Of a stretch of 64,000 nt of DNA, positions 35,820 to 44,988 are shown one piece after another. Both the position numbers and the translations under genes were made by a program. The stretch comes from CAZSMC01 sp964607755. Its GTDB lineage: Bacteria; Zhuqueibacterota; Zhuqueibacteria; Residuimicrobiales; Krinioviventaceae. The stretch covers positions 1-64,000 of the forward strand of contig CAZSMC010000009.1 in NCBI GenBank assembly GCA_964607755.1, written 5' to 3'. The notes below the pieces were generated by a model. That model did no database searches. It had not been told where the DNA came from and saw nothing but the letters and a program-made list of their open reading frames with translations. The first letter of the stretch is position 1. Every line of letters begins with the position of its first letter.

Positions 35820-37154
35820 TCACAGCGACTTTTCATTCGCAACCATATGTTCCAACGTTTGCAGCTCGCGAACAAGCTGCAACTCCCCTGATGAACGGCG
35901 CAGCACTTCCGGCGGTTGCAGATAAGAGTTGTAATTCGTTAATGTCATGGATGAACAGTATGCACCGACTCCGCCAATGACAAGATAATCGTCAAAATCG
36001 GGATCAGCCATCAATCGCGGAATGATGTGGCCGCGGGAATCCAGGCTCTGTGAGTCCCCGCTCTCGCAGCATCGTCCAACCACCACCCGATAGTCGGTTT
36101 CTTCCATCAAATTGCTGTGATCGTATTCTGTTGACAGCAGATTGCCGTCTTTGGATACCACGTAAAACGGATGCCGGGAACCGTACAATAACGGCCGGGT
36201 GTTAGCCTCCATGCCACCGTTGGTAATGACAAAATTAAATCCCTCTTCGCCGGTTGATTTCTTGTCCATGACACGCGTCACCAGGAAACCGGCATTGGCC
36301 ATGATAAAAGTCCCGGGTTCGATTTGCATCATCAATTTTCGGCCGGTCTTTTTGTGAAATTCTTTAAACCGCTTTTTGGCATACTCACCAAGCTCTTTGA
36401 TATGCGCCGGTGACTCGTCCGGCATGCGCGCTTCTTTGAATCCACCGCCAAGATTAACGGTGGTGACATCCGGAAAATATTTTCCCACAAATCCCAACTC
36501 GCGATCGATGTTTTCCTGCCATTGTTTGGGATCGCCGCCAGAGCCAATGTGAATGTGAATCTGATCGAACACAATTCCTTTGGCGTTGGCATACGCCATT
36601 GCCCCGGGTACATCTTGAAGATGCACACCAAAACAGGAATATTTATCGCCGGTATTTCGGGTCACGGTTTCACCTGAACCCACGCCGGGGTGGACGCGCA
36701 TCGATAATTTAAGCTTATGCGTTACCGCAAAATCGGCAATCAAATCGAGTTGGCGTATGGAACACACGTTGTATTTCATGCCCTGCAGAATCATCTCTTC
36801 CAGTTCGCGTCGCGATGAACCAACGGGGACTTCCTGGCTTGTCAATTCCATGCGGTTATACGGAATGCCGGCCATGTGTGCGCGTTTGCCTTCGTTCACA
36901 GAACTCAGGTCCAGATCTATGCCCAGGCTGGTGATGAGCTGCAGCAATGCGCGATTCGAATTGGCTTTCATGGCATAGCTGACTGTCAAACCATAAGCGT
37001 TAGGCATTTTTAATATTTCATGGCATTTATTTAGAATTGTATCTTCGTCATAAAGATAAAGGGGTGTGCCGAATTTCTCTGTGGATTTTACGATTGTATC
37101 CGGCGTTATGGATGAATGTCCAAGGGTTGTCATATTTTCTTTTTTCACTTTCAT
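35820..37154 (-). CDS. lysA: Diaminopimelate decarboxylase
   Basis: 444 residues. It decarboxylates meso-diaminopimelate to L-lysine, the last step of the pathway encoded at 44989-50180. Fold III PLP enzyme: the PLP lysine in VSYAMKANSNRALLQ (about 60), HIHIGSGG, a glycine-rich phosphate loop in VNLGGGF, and the C-terminal active-site CCESGDSQS followed by GAYCSSMTLTNYNS. A second ATG seven codons in (37133) is possible; neither has a clear ribosome site. It stands apart from the riboswitch-controlled operon and is convergent with the export operon. Confidence 0.9.
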   Translation of the reverse strand: MKVKKENMTTLGHSSITPDTIVKSTEKFGTPLYLYDEDTILNKCHEILKMPNAYGLTVSYAMKANSNRALLQLITSLGIDLDLSSVNEGKRAHMAGIPYNRMELTSQEVPVGSSRRELEEMILQGMKYNVCSIRQLDLIADFAVTHKLKLSMRVHPGVGSGETVTRNTGDKYSCFGVHLQDVPGAMAYANAKGIVFDQIHIHIGSGGDPKQWQENIDRELGFVGKYFPDVTTVNLGGGFKEARMPDESPAHIKELGEYAKKRFKEFHKKTGRKLMMQIEPGTFIMANAGFLVTRVMDKKSTGEEGFNFVITNGGMEANTRPLLYGSRHPFYVVSKDGNLLSTEYDHSNLMEETDYRVVVGRCCESGDSQSLDSRGHIIPRLMADPDFDDYLVIGGVGAYCSSMTLTNYNSYLQPPEVLRRSSGELQLVRELQTLEHMVANEKSL

Positions 37155-37217
37155 AGAGAAATAGTTTTAATCAAAGATTACAAGTACAAATTTTTTAAAA
37201 CGTAATGAGAGGCAAAT

Positions 37218-39455
37218 TCAGTTCCGGAACAGATGCGCATCAGACAAGGCATTCCAGACGGGCCTGTCATCGACAAATTTTACCGCATAACCTTGCTTAC
37301 CGTTGGTCATTTTCATTCTGCCATTTTTAACGCTGATGAATGGACTTTGATAGACCGCACCATCGGTAAAATTGTCCCAATCCTGCACCTCACCATTTAT
37401 AGCTGCCTTGCAGCGCAAACCTTCCGATCGATAATTCATCACCATTTCATCGCCATTCAGATTCGTATAGGTCAACCGCAATTTCGAGGAAAGTTGTGAT
37501 GTATCTAGTGATGTTTCGGCTTGAATGGATTCAGCAAATTTTATCAGGGATTCGTGATTCGATTTTTCAGCCGTTTCCACAATAAAACCGGAAATCTGGC
37601 CCGGGAATACCAGCAGATTGTAATCCTGAAAGAATTTTTTCGGCTGCCGATCCATATTCACGATGACATCAGGTTTTGGGGCGATGACACGTGATTCTGT
37701 GGTGAGGGGGCGGATTGCGACGTACGTTTCGTTCGCCGCAAAACACCAAAAGTCATTGATGCGAATCGGCTCCAGTTCTGCCGGGAAATACAACCAGGAA
37801 CAGGCGCTGCCTTTGGCCTGCTGCCAGAACTGGTTATAGGCTGCTCCGGTTTCAGCTTGCGGAAATTGCAATGGATGCAGATCGTTCTTGCCGTATTTTT
37901 GCCGGTTGCGGAGTTCATAAGCCGGACCCTGTTCGGCTTCCGGCAAATGCCACAAATTCGGCCGATCGCTTTTGGTATAATTCGGGGCGATGACCGTGTC
38001 GACGTCGGTGCTTTGGGTCGGAGCTGTCAGCAAAACCAGCGTGCCCTGTGATTGCAGCGTTTGGGTGTACGGCGAATGTCCTGAGGTGCTGCCGCGCATC
38101 GGATGGCCGCCGGAAAAACACAACGGCCCGTCCGTGCCGCGCACCACCAGACTCCACACCATCTGCTGATTCGGGTTGTCGACGATGGTCATTTGCATGT
38201 TGCCCATGGCGTACGATTCCGAACAGTAAAAGCGCTCGGCAAAGGCATGCGGATGATCCATGTGATAAAACGGCCGGCTCATTTTCGCCTCGAACGGCAG
38301 CGGGATGTTTTTGCGGACAATGTCCCAGATGATCTTGTTGGGCCGATATGTCGTCGTGGCCTGCTGAATGGTGGCGGTGACGTCCGACATTTCTCGTGAG
38401 GTGTGATCGAAAAATCCCCATTGCATGATTTCCATCTCGTTCGGCGTGCCGCCGGCCAGGTAGCCGCGTTTTTGGGCGCCGGCGATGGTGCCGTCAACGA
38501 CCTTGAGGCCATAGGTGGCGAAATAGTAATCCAGGGCAAACTGCGCCAGTTTGCGGGTATCCGCATCCGAGGTGAAATCATAAAGATTCAAAAACGCTTC
38601 GATGGTATGAGGATAATAGACCTGCGAATCGTACTCGCCGTTACCGACATGCAGGATGTGCTGCAGGTAATCGGCAATCATTTTTTGGATAATTCTTTGC
38701 GCCTCATCAACAGGCACTCCGGAGACCCGCGCCGTATCCGGGAACAACTGGCTGTACAGCAAACCGCTGGTGCGCCACATGGTTTTATGGTTTTCCGTAC
38801 CGCCGTCTTTGGGATTACCACCAAGCAACTTGCCCGGTTCGCCAATCAAATTGTGCGGTTCGGAGAGCGGCAGCCACTGCCGGTCGCCGTCCGAAGGCCG
38901 CCTGGACTCTGAGTAGCGGCCGACATAATAGTAAAAATCATTGCGCCAGTCCCGGCCCATGTGTTCATTCAGCAGCGGGAAAAATCGCGCCCAGTTTTTA
39001 CAGGCAAAATGATACTGCTGCCGCAGGTTACCGGGAATCGACAAAAATGCTTTGGCGCGGACGTTTTGGGGATTCAGCAGCAATTCCGCTGTCGCCGGCG
39101 GTAAATCGTATTTTAGCGGGTCGCCGCCGAATGCGATGATCTCGCCGTTTTCATTACGCGCTTTGGGGCCGAAATAGCCGGTCGGTCCTTGCGTGTACGC
39201 TCGGCCGGTATACGGCGAAATGATGGTTTCGTCTTCCACGGCCCACACCTTTACCGGCAGACCGGTATCCGGGCATTTTGACGTTGCCAGCGACCGTTGG
39301 CCGAAATCTTGCGCTGCAATTCGTTCCAGCATTGGCGCCATACGTTGGATAAAGCCGGATTCATCCGGGTAGGTGGCGGGGGACCAGGGTTCGGCGGCGA
39401 CGAGGGTATGGATAAAAGTTATAGTTACGATCAAAAAAAGAGTTGAGCGTTTCAT
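37218..39455 (-). CDS. Large secreted protein of unknown family, possible alpha-toroid glycan-active enzyme
   Basis: 745 residues with a signal peptide ending near LVAAEPW. The first 450 residues are largely helical with many aromatic and His residues (YYYVGRYSESRRPSDGDRQW, HKTMWRTSGLLYSQLFPDTA, YDSQVYYPHTIEAFLNLYDF), and the last 250 are beta-rich (FAANETYVAIRPLT). That two-part layout resembles heparinase II/III-type lyases (toroid plus beta-sheet domain), but I cannot identify a defining motif. Position next to a secreted peptidase-like protein and an FAD enzyme suggests an accessory polysaccharide locus. Confidence 0.6.
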   Translation of the reverse strand: MKRSTLFLIVTITFIHTLVAAEPWSPATYPDESGFIQRMAPMLERIAAQDFGQRSLATSKCPDTGLPVKVWAVEDETIISPYTGRAYTQGPTGYFGPKARNENGEIIAFGGDPLKYDLPPATAELLLNPQNVRAKAFLSIPGNLRQQYHFACKNWARFFPLLNEHMGRDWRNDFYYYVGRYSESRRPSDGDRQWLPLSEPHNLIGEPGKLLGGNPKDGGTENHKTMWRTSGLLYSQLFPDTARVSGVPVDEAQRIIQKMIADYLQHILHVGNGEYDSQVYYPHTIEAFLNLYDFTSDADTRKLAQFALDYYFATYGLKVVDGTIAGAQKRGYLAGGTPNEMEIMQWGFFDHTSREMSDVTATIQQATTTYRPNKIIWDIVRKNIPLPFEAKMSRPFYHMDHPHAFAERFYCSESYAMGNMQMTIVDNPNQQMVWSLVVRGTDGPLCFSGGHPMRGSTSGHSPYTQTLQSQGTLVLLTAPTQSTDVDTVIAPNYTKSDRPNLWHLPEAEQGPAYELRNRQKYGKNDLHPLQFPQAETGAAYNQFWQQAKGSACSWLYFPAELEPIRINDFWCFAANETYVAIRPLTTESRVIAPKPDVIVNMDRQPKKFFQDYNLLVFPGQISGFIVETAEKSNHESLIKFAESIQAETSLDTSQLSSKLRLTYTNLNGDEMVMNYRSEGLRCKAAINGEVQDWDNFTDGAVYQSPFISVKNGRMKMTNGKQGYAVKFVDDRPVWNALSDAHLFRN

Positions 39456-39543
39456 AAAAATACCTGTAAATTAAATTTGCAAATAAAAACTTTATTGTAA
39501 AGATTGTTGAATCGCGAAAGCTGAAAGTCTTTAAAATGTTTCT

Positions 39544-41344
39544 CTAATCAACTTTTTCAAATACCAGGGCATCCAGGTAAATTTGTCCTGTGCTGCCTGC
39601 GGCAAGCACATCAACATAGCTGTTTTTTCCACCCAAAAGAAGAAACGTGCCGATGCTTCGATTTTGTTTGGGATGCCAATACACATCTTGCAACCCGTCT
39701 GCTGTCTTGATTTGCAGATGCAGGGTTTCTGTTTCTATTTCCGCATACTTGGGTTGTGGCACCGAGTTTTCGTGCAGATAGATTTTATACTTTCCACCAT
39801 GCAATTCCGGCTGATAGCGTGCCACACCTTTTATGTTTTCACCGCCGGCCCAAAAAGTAACCGGACCGTATCCTTTCAGAAAATCCCACTCCAGGGGATC
39901 CTGCACCCANNNNNNNNNNNNNNNNNNNNNNNNNNNNNNNNNNNNNNNNNNNNNNNNNNNNNNNNNNNNNNNNNNNNNNNNNNNNNNNNNNNNNNNNNNN
40001 NNNNNNNNNTGCATTTTTTCGAAAATGAAAATTCAAATAATGGCCGTTTTTTTCGAACTGTTTGCCGTACATATCAGCCTCAGAAAGCGTCCGGGATTTG
40101 AAATCAAACCCGTCCGGGGAATCGAGCCAGAGATAATTCTCTGGTGCTGTGCCCGGATTTACAGTAATATGCTGACTGACCGATGCACTATCGGCGCCAT
40201 CCGTTACCAACAATGAAACGATCTGCATCCCCGGCTTTCGGAACGTATGATTAGCCGTTTCGCTCTCATAAAATGCACCATCGCTGATTGACCAGTAAAA
40301 ATCGAGATCGCTGCCGAAAACACCAGGATTTGATTGACTGCCGTCCAACGTCAGTGGTTCACCCACTTTTACCGGTGAAAAGGATTGCATAACAGCCTGA
40401 ATGGCATTGGAGCGTTTTTTATTATTTTCAAAAATTTTCCAAAAGAGGATCCAGGGATCCAAATGAATACTCGTGCTGTCCTTGTTCCAGATGAAATAAA
40501 AATGCACATGGGGATGACTGCCAAAATAGGTACCGCCGACCTCACCATACTCCGTGCCTTGTTTGACCGGCGTGTGTTGATCAACATGCAACTGCGTCAT
40601 GTGATGCGAGCGCAGAATCCATTGCTCACCGTTCGGCCAGTTGCGGATGCCCATCCAGCGATTGTTGTTATCACCCTGCGCTAGTGAGTTGAAATAATAC
40701 TGATCATTAAAATCAATGGGCGCCCATAATTTTGTATTATTGGACACATTGACATCCATGCCGTTGTGCGCTTCGGTTTTTCGAAAGCCGCCGAGCCAGG
40801 TATCAACGCCTTCGTACGCCTCTTCAATATTGATATAATTTTTGGTATTGGGATACCAGGGCAGGAGTGACTGCGTTGCAAAATCATCCCCCATTTCAAT
40901 AAACGCAAAACGAGCGTCCCTGCGGGGAAAAGCCTCACCCCCGGTTGAACCGTGGGTGTCGTGGATAAATGCATCAATGTCCTTTACCGCATCAAAAAAC
41001 AAGGTGACGCCGTTGATGTGATACGGTTCGTAAAATGACTGCTGCGCTCCGACGATTCGCTGCAAATGCAGCGGCTGGCCGTCAACCTCCAGGTCGCAAG
41101 CCATGGTAAAAATACAGGCGCTGCGCCAGCGGTTGTCCGGTTTGTCGTAGGAGAAAATCGGCCGTGCCGAGGTGGCATCGAGCATAAAGATTCGCTCCTG
41201 CCCGTTTTTCAACGTGTAAATCAGTGTATCTCCATGATCCATTTCAACAGCCTTTAGGTAACCATCGGACTGAAGCCGATAGGTCGCCGGCAGGGTTTGC
41301 GTTGCCCCAAGTAAAAGCAAAATAAAAACGAGTTGTTTTTTCAT
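39544..41344 (-). CDS. Secreted M23-like metallopeptidase with PKD domain, interrupted by a gap
   Basis: Signal peptide to about residue 20. An M23/LytM-like domain follows: H193-NGM-D197, then HHMTQLHVDQHTPVKQGTEYG and the H279-V-H281 pair, matching the HxxxD...HxH zinc set of lysostaphin-type peptidases. Next is a PKD/Ig domain (about 325-410: LTLDGSQSNPGVFGSDLDFYW), then a C-terminal beta domain (WVQDPLEWDFLKGYGPVTFW) ending LDALVFEKVD. The gap at 39910-40009 separates the last domain; its true length and frame are unknown, so I treat both parts as one gene. M23 enzymes usually cut peptidoglycan cross-bridges. Confidence 0.7.
39910..40009. other. Assembly gap (100 N)
   Basis: Inside the M23-like gene. 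No duplication of the flanks is visible, so sequence of unknown length is missing. Confidence 0.95.
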
Positions 41345-41390
41345 GTAAACATTGCCTTGAAATTTTTAATAATTCAAAATATCTCGATGG

Positions 41391-42788
41391 TTACAGCATG
41401 ATCGAGCCTTGCTTTTGCAACGAATTTCTGACGTCGTTTGGATTCAATTTTGGGATGGCCTTGTTTTGATCCAACGCCAAATAGGCGGCGGTCCCGGCCG
41501 CTTCGCCCAGTTGATTCATATTCACCATCACCCGGGCGCCGGAAAACGCAACCTTGTCCGCGTCAAACATGCGGCCGGCGAGGATCAGGTTGTCATATTT
41601 GCCGGGAATGATGGAGCGCAGTGGAATTTGATAAAAGGTCGGATCGGTCGCCGTTTCCGGCCGCCAGCGTCGTTCCTGAGAAGGGTAGCCGGGCCGCGAA
41701 TACACTTCCCGCCCATCCAGGTAACGGAAGGTAATGCCGGGTTTGTCCTGGTGATGAATGTCGACCCGATAACTACCGTAGGCGATAGCATCATCAAACT
41801 GCTTGCCGTACAGAACGTCATCTCCGGTTAATTGATACTGGCAGTCGATCTGCCGGGTTTGACGAATGCCGATATAGGACGGCAGGGCGGTCAGCACGAT
41901 GTTGTTATCCGGTAAATATTTGCGCGCCAAATCCATCACCGCCCGAACCTGCCGGCGGCCTTCCATTTCTGCGCGGGTCAAATCATCCGCCTCCGCACAA
42001 TTGACGTTGTAAACCCGTGTCCCGGCAATCATGGCGGTATTGCTGCCCGGGATGGCGCTGCCCCAGACAAAGCCTTCCGGCAAATCGACCTCATCGCCGT
42101 GCTCTTTCATCAAATTGACAATTTTCCGCTGCCAGCCCTCGTAATGTGCGCAAGTTGTTGGCGGCAGCAAGCCGTCCGCGGTGTACGAGGACATCCCGAG
42201 GCGATGACACAAATCCCCGTCGCCGGTGGCATCGATAAAGGCTTTGGCTGTGATGATGCCGCGGCCGTTTTTATTATCGACAATGACGCCAATGAGGCGA
42301 CCGTCGGCATCGACCACCGGTTCGGAAAACAGGGTGTGCAGAAATGGCCGGATGTTGTTCTCCAGGATCATCTCGTCCAGTTCAATTTTCAATTCCTGCG
42401 AATTAAAGCGAAACATGCCGGACTCGGATTCACGAATGATGACCGCATCGCGTTTTTGCAATCGTTCCATGGTTTCCAGCGTCAAGCCGGCAATAATCTG
42501 TTTGTTGAATTCGGTATTATTGATCGAATGCCAGACAAAAACCAGCGAATTGGTGGCCACGCCGCCGAATGCGTTTTGTTTTTCAATGATGATAACTCTG
42601 GCGCCGAGGCGTGCCGCCCGAATCGCAGCAAACACACCGGTGCAACTGCCGCCCAGCACGCAAATATCCGTTTCAGCGATAACCGGCAATGATTTTTCTT
42701 TTGCATTAACTTTCGAACGGCAGCGAAGAGCGTCTGCGAACAGCAGGCCGGCACTGCCTTGCAAAAAATGTCGTCGTGTGGTTTTCAT
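41391..42788 (-). CDS. Tat-exported FAD-dependent oxidoreductase
   Basis: 465 residues. Twin-arginine leader TRRHFLQGS at the start, then an FAD_oxidored domain (PF12831): dinucleotide-binding CVLGGSCTGVFAAIRAARLGA near 43, IIEKQNAFGGVATNSLV (the conserved GG after the acidic residue that binds ribose), and FIDATGDGDLCHRLG near 187. The C-terminal ILAGRMFDADKVAFSGARVM is typical of exported members. Substrates are unknown for most of the family; they commonly co-occur with sulfatases and glycosidases. An AGGAGG site precedes the start. Confidence 0.9.
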   Translation of the reverse strand: MKTTRRHFLQGSAGLLFADALRCRSKVNAKEKSLPVIAETDICVLGGSCTGVFAAIRAARLGARVIIIEKQNAFGGVATNSLVFVWHSINNTEFNKQIIAGLTLETMERLQKRDAVIIRESESGMFRFNSQELKIELDEMILENNIRPFLHTLFSEPVVDADGRLIGVIVDNKNGRGIITAKAFIDATGDGDLCHRLGMSSYTADGLLPPTTCAHYEGWQRKIVNLMKEHGDEVDLPEGFVWGSAIPGSNTAMIAGTRVYNVNCAEADDLTRAEMEGRRQVRAVMDLARKYLPDNNIVLTALPSYIGIRQTRQIDCQYQLTGDDVLYGKQFDDAIAYGSYRVDIHHQDKPGITFRYLDGREVYSRPGYPSQERRWRPETATDPTFYQIPLRSIIPGKYDNLILAGRMFDADKVAFSGARVMVNMNQLGEAAGTAAYLALDQNKAIPKLNPNDVRNSLQKQGSIML

Positions 42789-42798
42789 TTTGGCCTCC

Positions 42799-43059
42799 TT
42801 ACCAATATTTATTCTCCATCAACCCAATTACCCCCAGCAGCGCGCCCCACTGATAAAATTTATCGCTGCGGCCAACATCACAGCCTTCGCCGGTGATGCC
42901 GTTGTAATTTTCATGCACGTGCCGGTGTTCGTGCCATTCTTTTAACAGCAGGTCAATGGATTTTTGTGCGAGTTGTGCCTGAACCTGCGGGAATTCGTAG
43001 TTCTGCAAACCCAAATACACCAGAAAATTTAGCGGCGCCCAAATGCCGGCTCTGGGAAA
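42799..43059 (-). pseudogene. C-terminal remnant of a trehalase/glucosidase-like (alpha-toroid) enzyme
   Basis: About 86 residues beginning FPRAGIWAPLNFLVYLGL and ending in YNGITGEGCDVGRSDKFYQWGALLGVIG, a sequence typical of the C-terminus of GH63/GH37-like (alpha/alpha)6 enzymes. The frame is closed just upstream by a TGA, so only the tail is left. It is joined, in another frame, to the fragment at 43036-43219. Confidence 0.6.
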
Positions 43060-43219
43060 CAATCAGAACTTGTTTGTCCTTTTGTGCTAAATTAACCCCG
43101 GCGATGATCCCGGCAGGTGTGCTGCCATAGATGACGGCATCGTAGGTATCGCTCTGCTCTACGGGATGCCCGCAGTGAATGATCAGGATTGATAGTAAAA
43201 GAAAAACGAGATTTATCAT
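43036..43219 (-). pseudogene. N-terminal remnant of an exported FAD-dependent oxidoreductase
   Basis: Lipoprotein-type signal (LLSILIIHC) then the dinucleotide-binding start DAVIYGSTPAGIIAGVNLAQ and VLIVSQSRHLG, which in intact proteins continues with GGM. After SRHLG the frame runs into the glucosidase remnant in the wrong frame and stops at 42953. Only about 60 real residues remain. Confidence 0.6.
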
Positions 43220-43250
43220 ACGTGGATCATCTCCGTCAAATTGTTCAAGG

Positions 43251-43532
43251 TCAACACTTGCATCTTTGATAAATTAAAATTGAGTTTTTTTGTTTATTGG
43301 CGTTCTGCCCGGCGTTCGACATTTCATTGGCATGGGGTTGAGAACAATTTTCCGGCCATTGATCGTTGAATGTGACGGTGACCAGTTCACCGGTTTCTCC
43401 TCGCTTGCAGATTTTGACCGGTAGGTTGCGCTGCAATCTCACGTTGTAGCTGACAAAATGGGGCATGCGGATATCGGCCCAAAGGGATGAGACAGTAAAT
43501 AACAATGTGAGAAAAAGTGTTTTTATGGACAT
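43251..43532 (-). pseudogene. Truncated sialate O-acetylesterase-like protein
   Basis: 93 residues from ATG 43532 with a GAGG site. Signal peptide TLFLTLLFTVSSLWA then DIRMPHFVSYNVRLQRNLPV and ELVTVTFNDQW, resembling the opening of secreted sialate O-acetylesterases ('RLPHVISDGMVLQR..PV.IWGWA.PGE.VTVTF'). The usual WGWA segment is altered and about 400 residues including the SGNH catalytic domain are absent. Confidence 0.55.
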
Positions 43533-43562
43533 GGCAGCCTCGAATTCAACCAAAATTGGAAG

Positions 43563-43590
43563 ACATCGCTGCCGTCCTTTGCAGCGATGT
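43563..43590 (-). terminator. Hairpin after the third sulfatase
   Basis: Perfect 10-bp stem ACATCGCTGC / GCAGCGATGT with an 8-base loop, 13 bases past the sulfatase stop. No U-tract follows, so termination is only likely. Confidence 0.45.
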
Positions 43591-43602
43591 TTGCTATGAA
43601 GT

Positions 43603-44973
43603 TTAGGCTTCGGGCACCGGCCAGTTTTCCGATTCGGTGCGGGCGGTTTGCAGATAGGTTTCGATGCGCTTGATGATGTTCGGGTGCTGATCGGCGATGT
43701 TGCTGGTTTCGCCAATGTCCGTTTCCAGATCGTACAGCTCCAGCGGCGCGCCCGGTTCCAATTGGATGGCTTTCCAGTTTTTCCAACGAACCGCCTGTTG
43801 AAACCCGCGTTCGAAAAATTCCCAGTACAGAAAGCGGTCGTCCAAATCCTGGCGTTGACCCAAAATCGTCGGTAGCACATTCACGCCGTCGATGTTTTGG
43901 CTCGGTTCGGTGCCGGCAATCGCGGCCAGGGTGGGCAGCACGTCGGGAAAATACCAGACGGCGTCGCTGACGGTTCCCGGCGCAACGCGCCCCGGCCAGC
44001 GCACAATCATCGGTGTGCGGATGCCGCCCTCGTACATATCGCGCTTGTGGCCGCGCAACGGACCCGAGCTGTCGAACACACCTTCCCAGCGCCGTGCCGC
44101 GCCGTTATCCGAGCAGAAAAAGACAATGGTCTTTTCGTCGATGTAATGCTCTTTGAGCGCATCCAGAATTTTACCGACATCGCGATCCATGCGGGTGACC
44201 ATGGAGGCGTGCACCTTGGCATCATCCGACCACGAATCCTCGACGTACGGCTCCAGTTCCGGGATTTCATATTCGTCATGCGGAATGGTGTACGCCAGAT
44301 AGAGAAAAAACGGTTCGGTGTGATGGTTTTCGATGAATTCCAGCGCAAAATCGGTGAACAAATCATGCGAGTACGTCTCCACGCCGCCGTCCTCATTACC
44401 GGGCAAGTCGACGCGCTCTTTATTTCGCCAGAGAAAGGTCGGATAATAATTGTGCGCCCGGCGTTGATTCAAGTAGCCGAACCACTCGTCAAAGCCCTGC
44501 TCGTTGGGCTGGCCCGATGTGTCCGGTTCGCCCAATCCCCATTTGCCGGTCATGCCGGTGACGTATCCGGCGTTTTTCAAGATTTCCGCTACGGTCACAT
44601 CATCCTCTTTGAGCGGTACCCGACCGCTGCCGCCGCCGAGTCCTTTGACGCCATGCTTGCCGAAATTGCCGCGCACCGTGGTGTGGCCGGTATGCTGACC
44701 GGTCATCAAAACACTGCGGGAGGGAGCGCAAACCGTGGAGCCGGCATAACACTGGGTAAAGCGCAGGCCTTCATCGGCCATCTGGTCAATGCGCGGGGTT
44801 TGGATGATTTTTTGACCATAACAGCCCAAATCGCCGTAACCGAGATCATCCGCCATGATGAAAATAATGTTGGGCTTGTCATTTGACTGCGCGCAGCGTG
44901 TCAGCAAGGTTGTGGTCAATACACTGCCGGCGCCGATGGCGAGGGTGTTTTTTAGAAATTGTCGTCGTTTCAT
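43603..44973 (-). CDS. Tat-exported arylsulfatase (S1 family)
   Basis: 456 residues. Twin-arginine leader KRRQFLKNT and a possible lipobox LLTRC (C27). The sulfatase domain has metal ligands DD at 42-43, the canonical formylglycine motif C82-A-P-S-R86, GMTGKWGLGEPDTSGQ near 140 and the later FFCSDNGAARRWEG ligand segment. C-terminal subdomain ends LYDLETDIGETSNIADQHP, typical of arylsulfatase A-like enzymes. It lies 15 bases downstream of dapL on the same strand and could be read through from the lysine operon, although its function is unrelated. Confidence 0.92.
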   Translation of the reverse strand: MKRRQFLKNTLAIGAGSVLTTTLLTRCAQSNDKPNIIFIMADDLGYGDLGCYGQKIIQTPRIDQMADEGLRFTQCYAGSTVCAPSRSVLMTGQHTGHTTVRGNFGKHGVKGLGGGSGRVPLKEDDVTVAEILKNAGYVTGMTGKWGLGEPDTSGQPNEQGFDEWFGYLNQRRAHNYYPTFLWRNKERVDLPGNEDGGVETYSHDLFTDFALEFIENHHTEPFFLYLAYTIPHDEYEIPELEPYVEDSWSDDAKVHASMVTRMDRDVGKILDALKEHYIDEKTIVFFCSDNGAARRWEGVFDSSGPLRGHKRDMYEGGIRTPMIVRWPGRVAPGTVSDAVWYFPDVLPTLAAIAGTEPSQNIDGVNVLPTILGQRQDLDDRFLYWEFFERGFQQAVRWKNWKAIQLEPGAPLELYDLETDIGETSNIADQHPNIIKRIETYLQTARTESENWPVPEA

Positions 44974-44988
44974 AATGACCTCCTAACC

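Noticed and set aside
43251..43880. 209-codon extended version of the esterase remnant
   Set aside because: The first 116 residues are the out-of-frame antisense-like reading of the sulfatase end; signal peptide and GAGG point to ATG 43532.
43897..44886. 329-codon plus-strand frame antisense to the third sulfatase
   Set aside because: It is a shadow of the GC-rich sulfatase codons with no recognisable domain; similar antisense frames occur over the other two sulfatases (for example 4016-4654 and 5309-5890).
43603..44973. Third sulfatase as a functional member of the lysine operon
   Set aside because: Only 15 bases separate it from dapL, but it belongs by leader and family to the secreted-enzyme group; read-through is possible, shared function is not supported.
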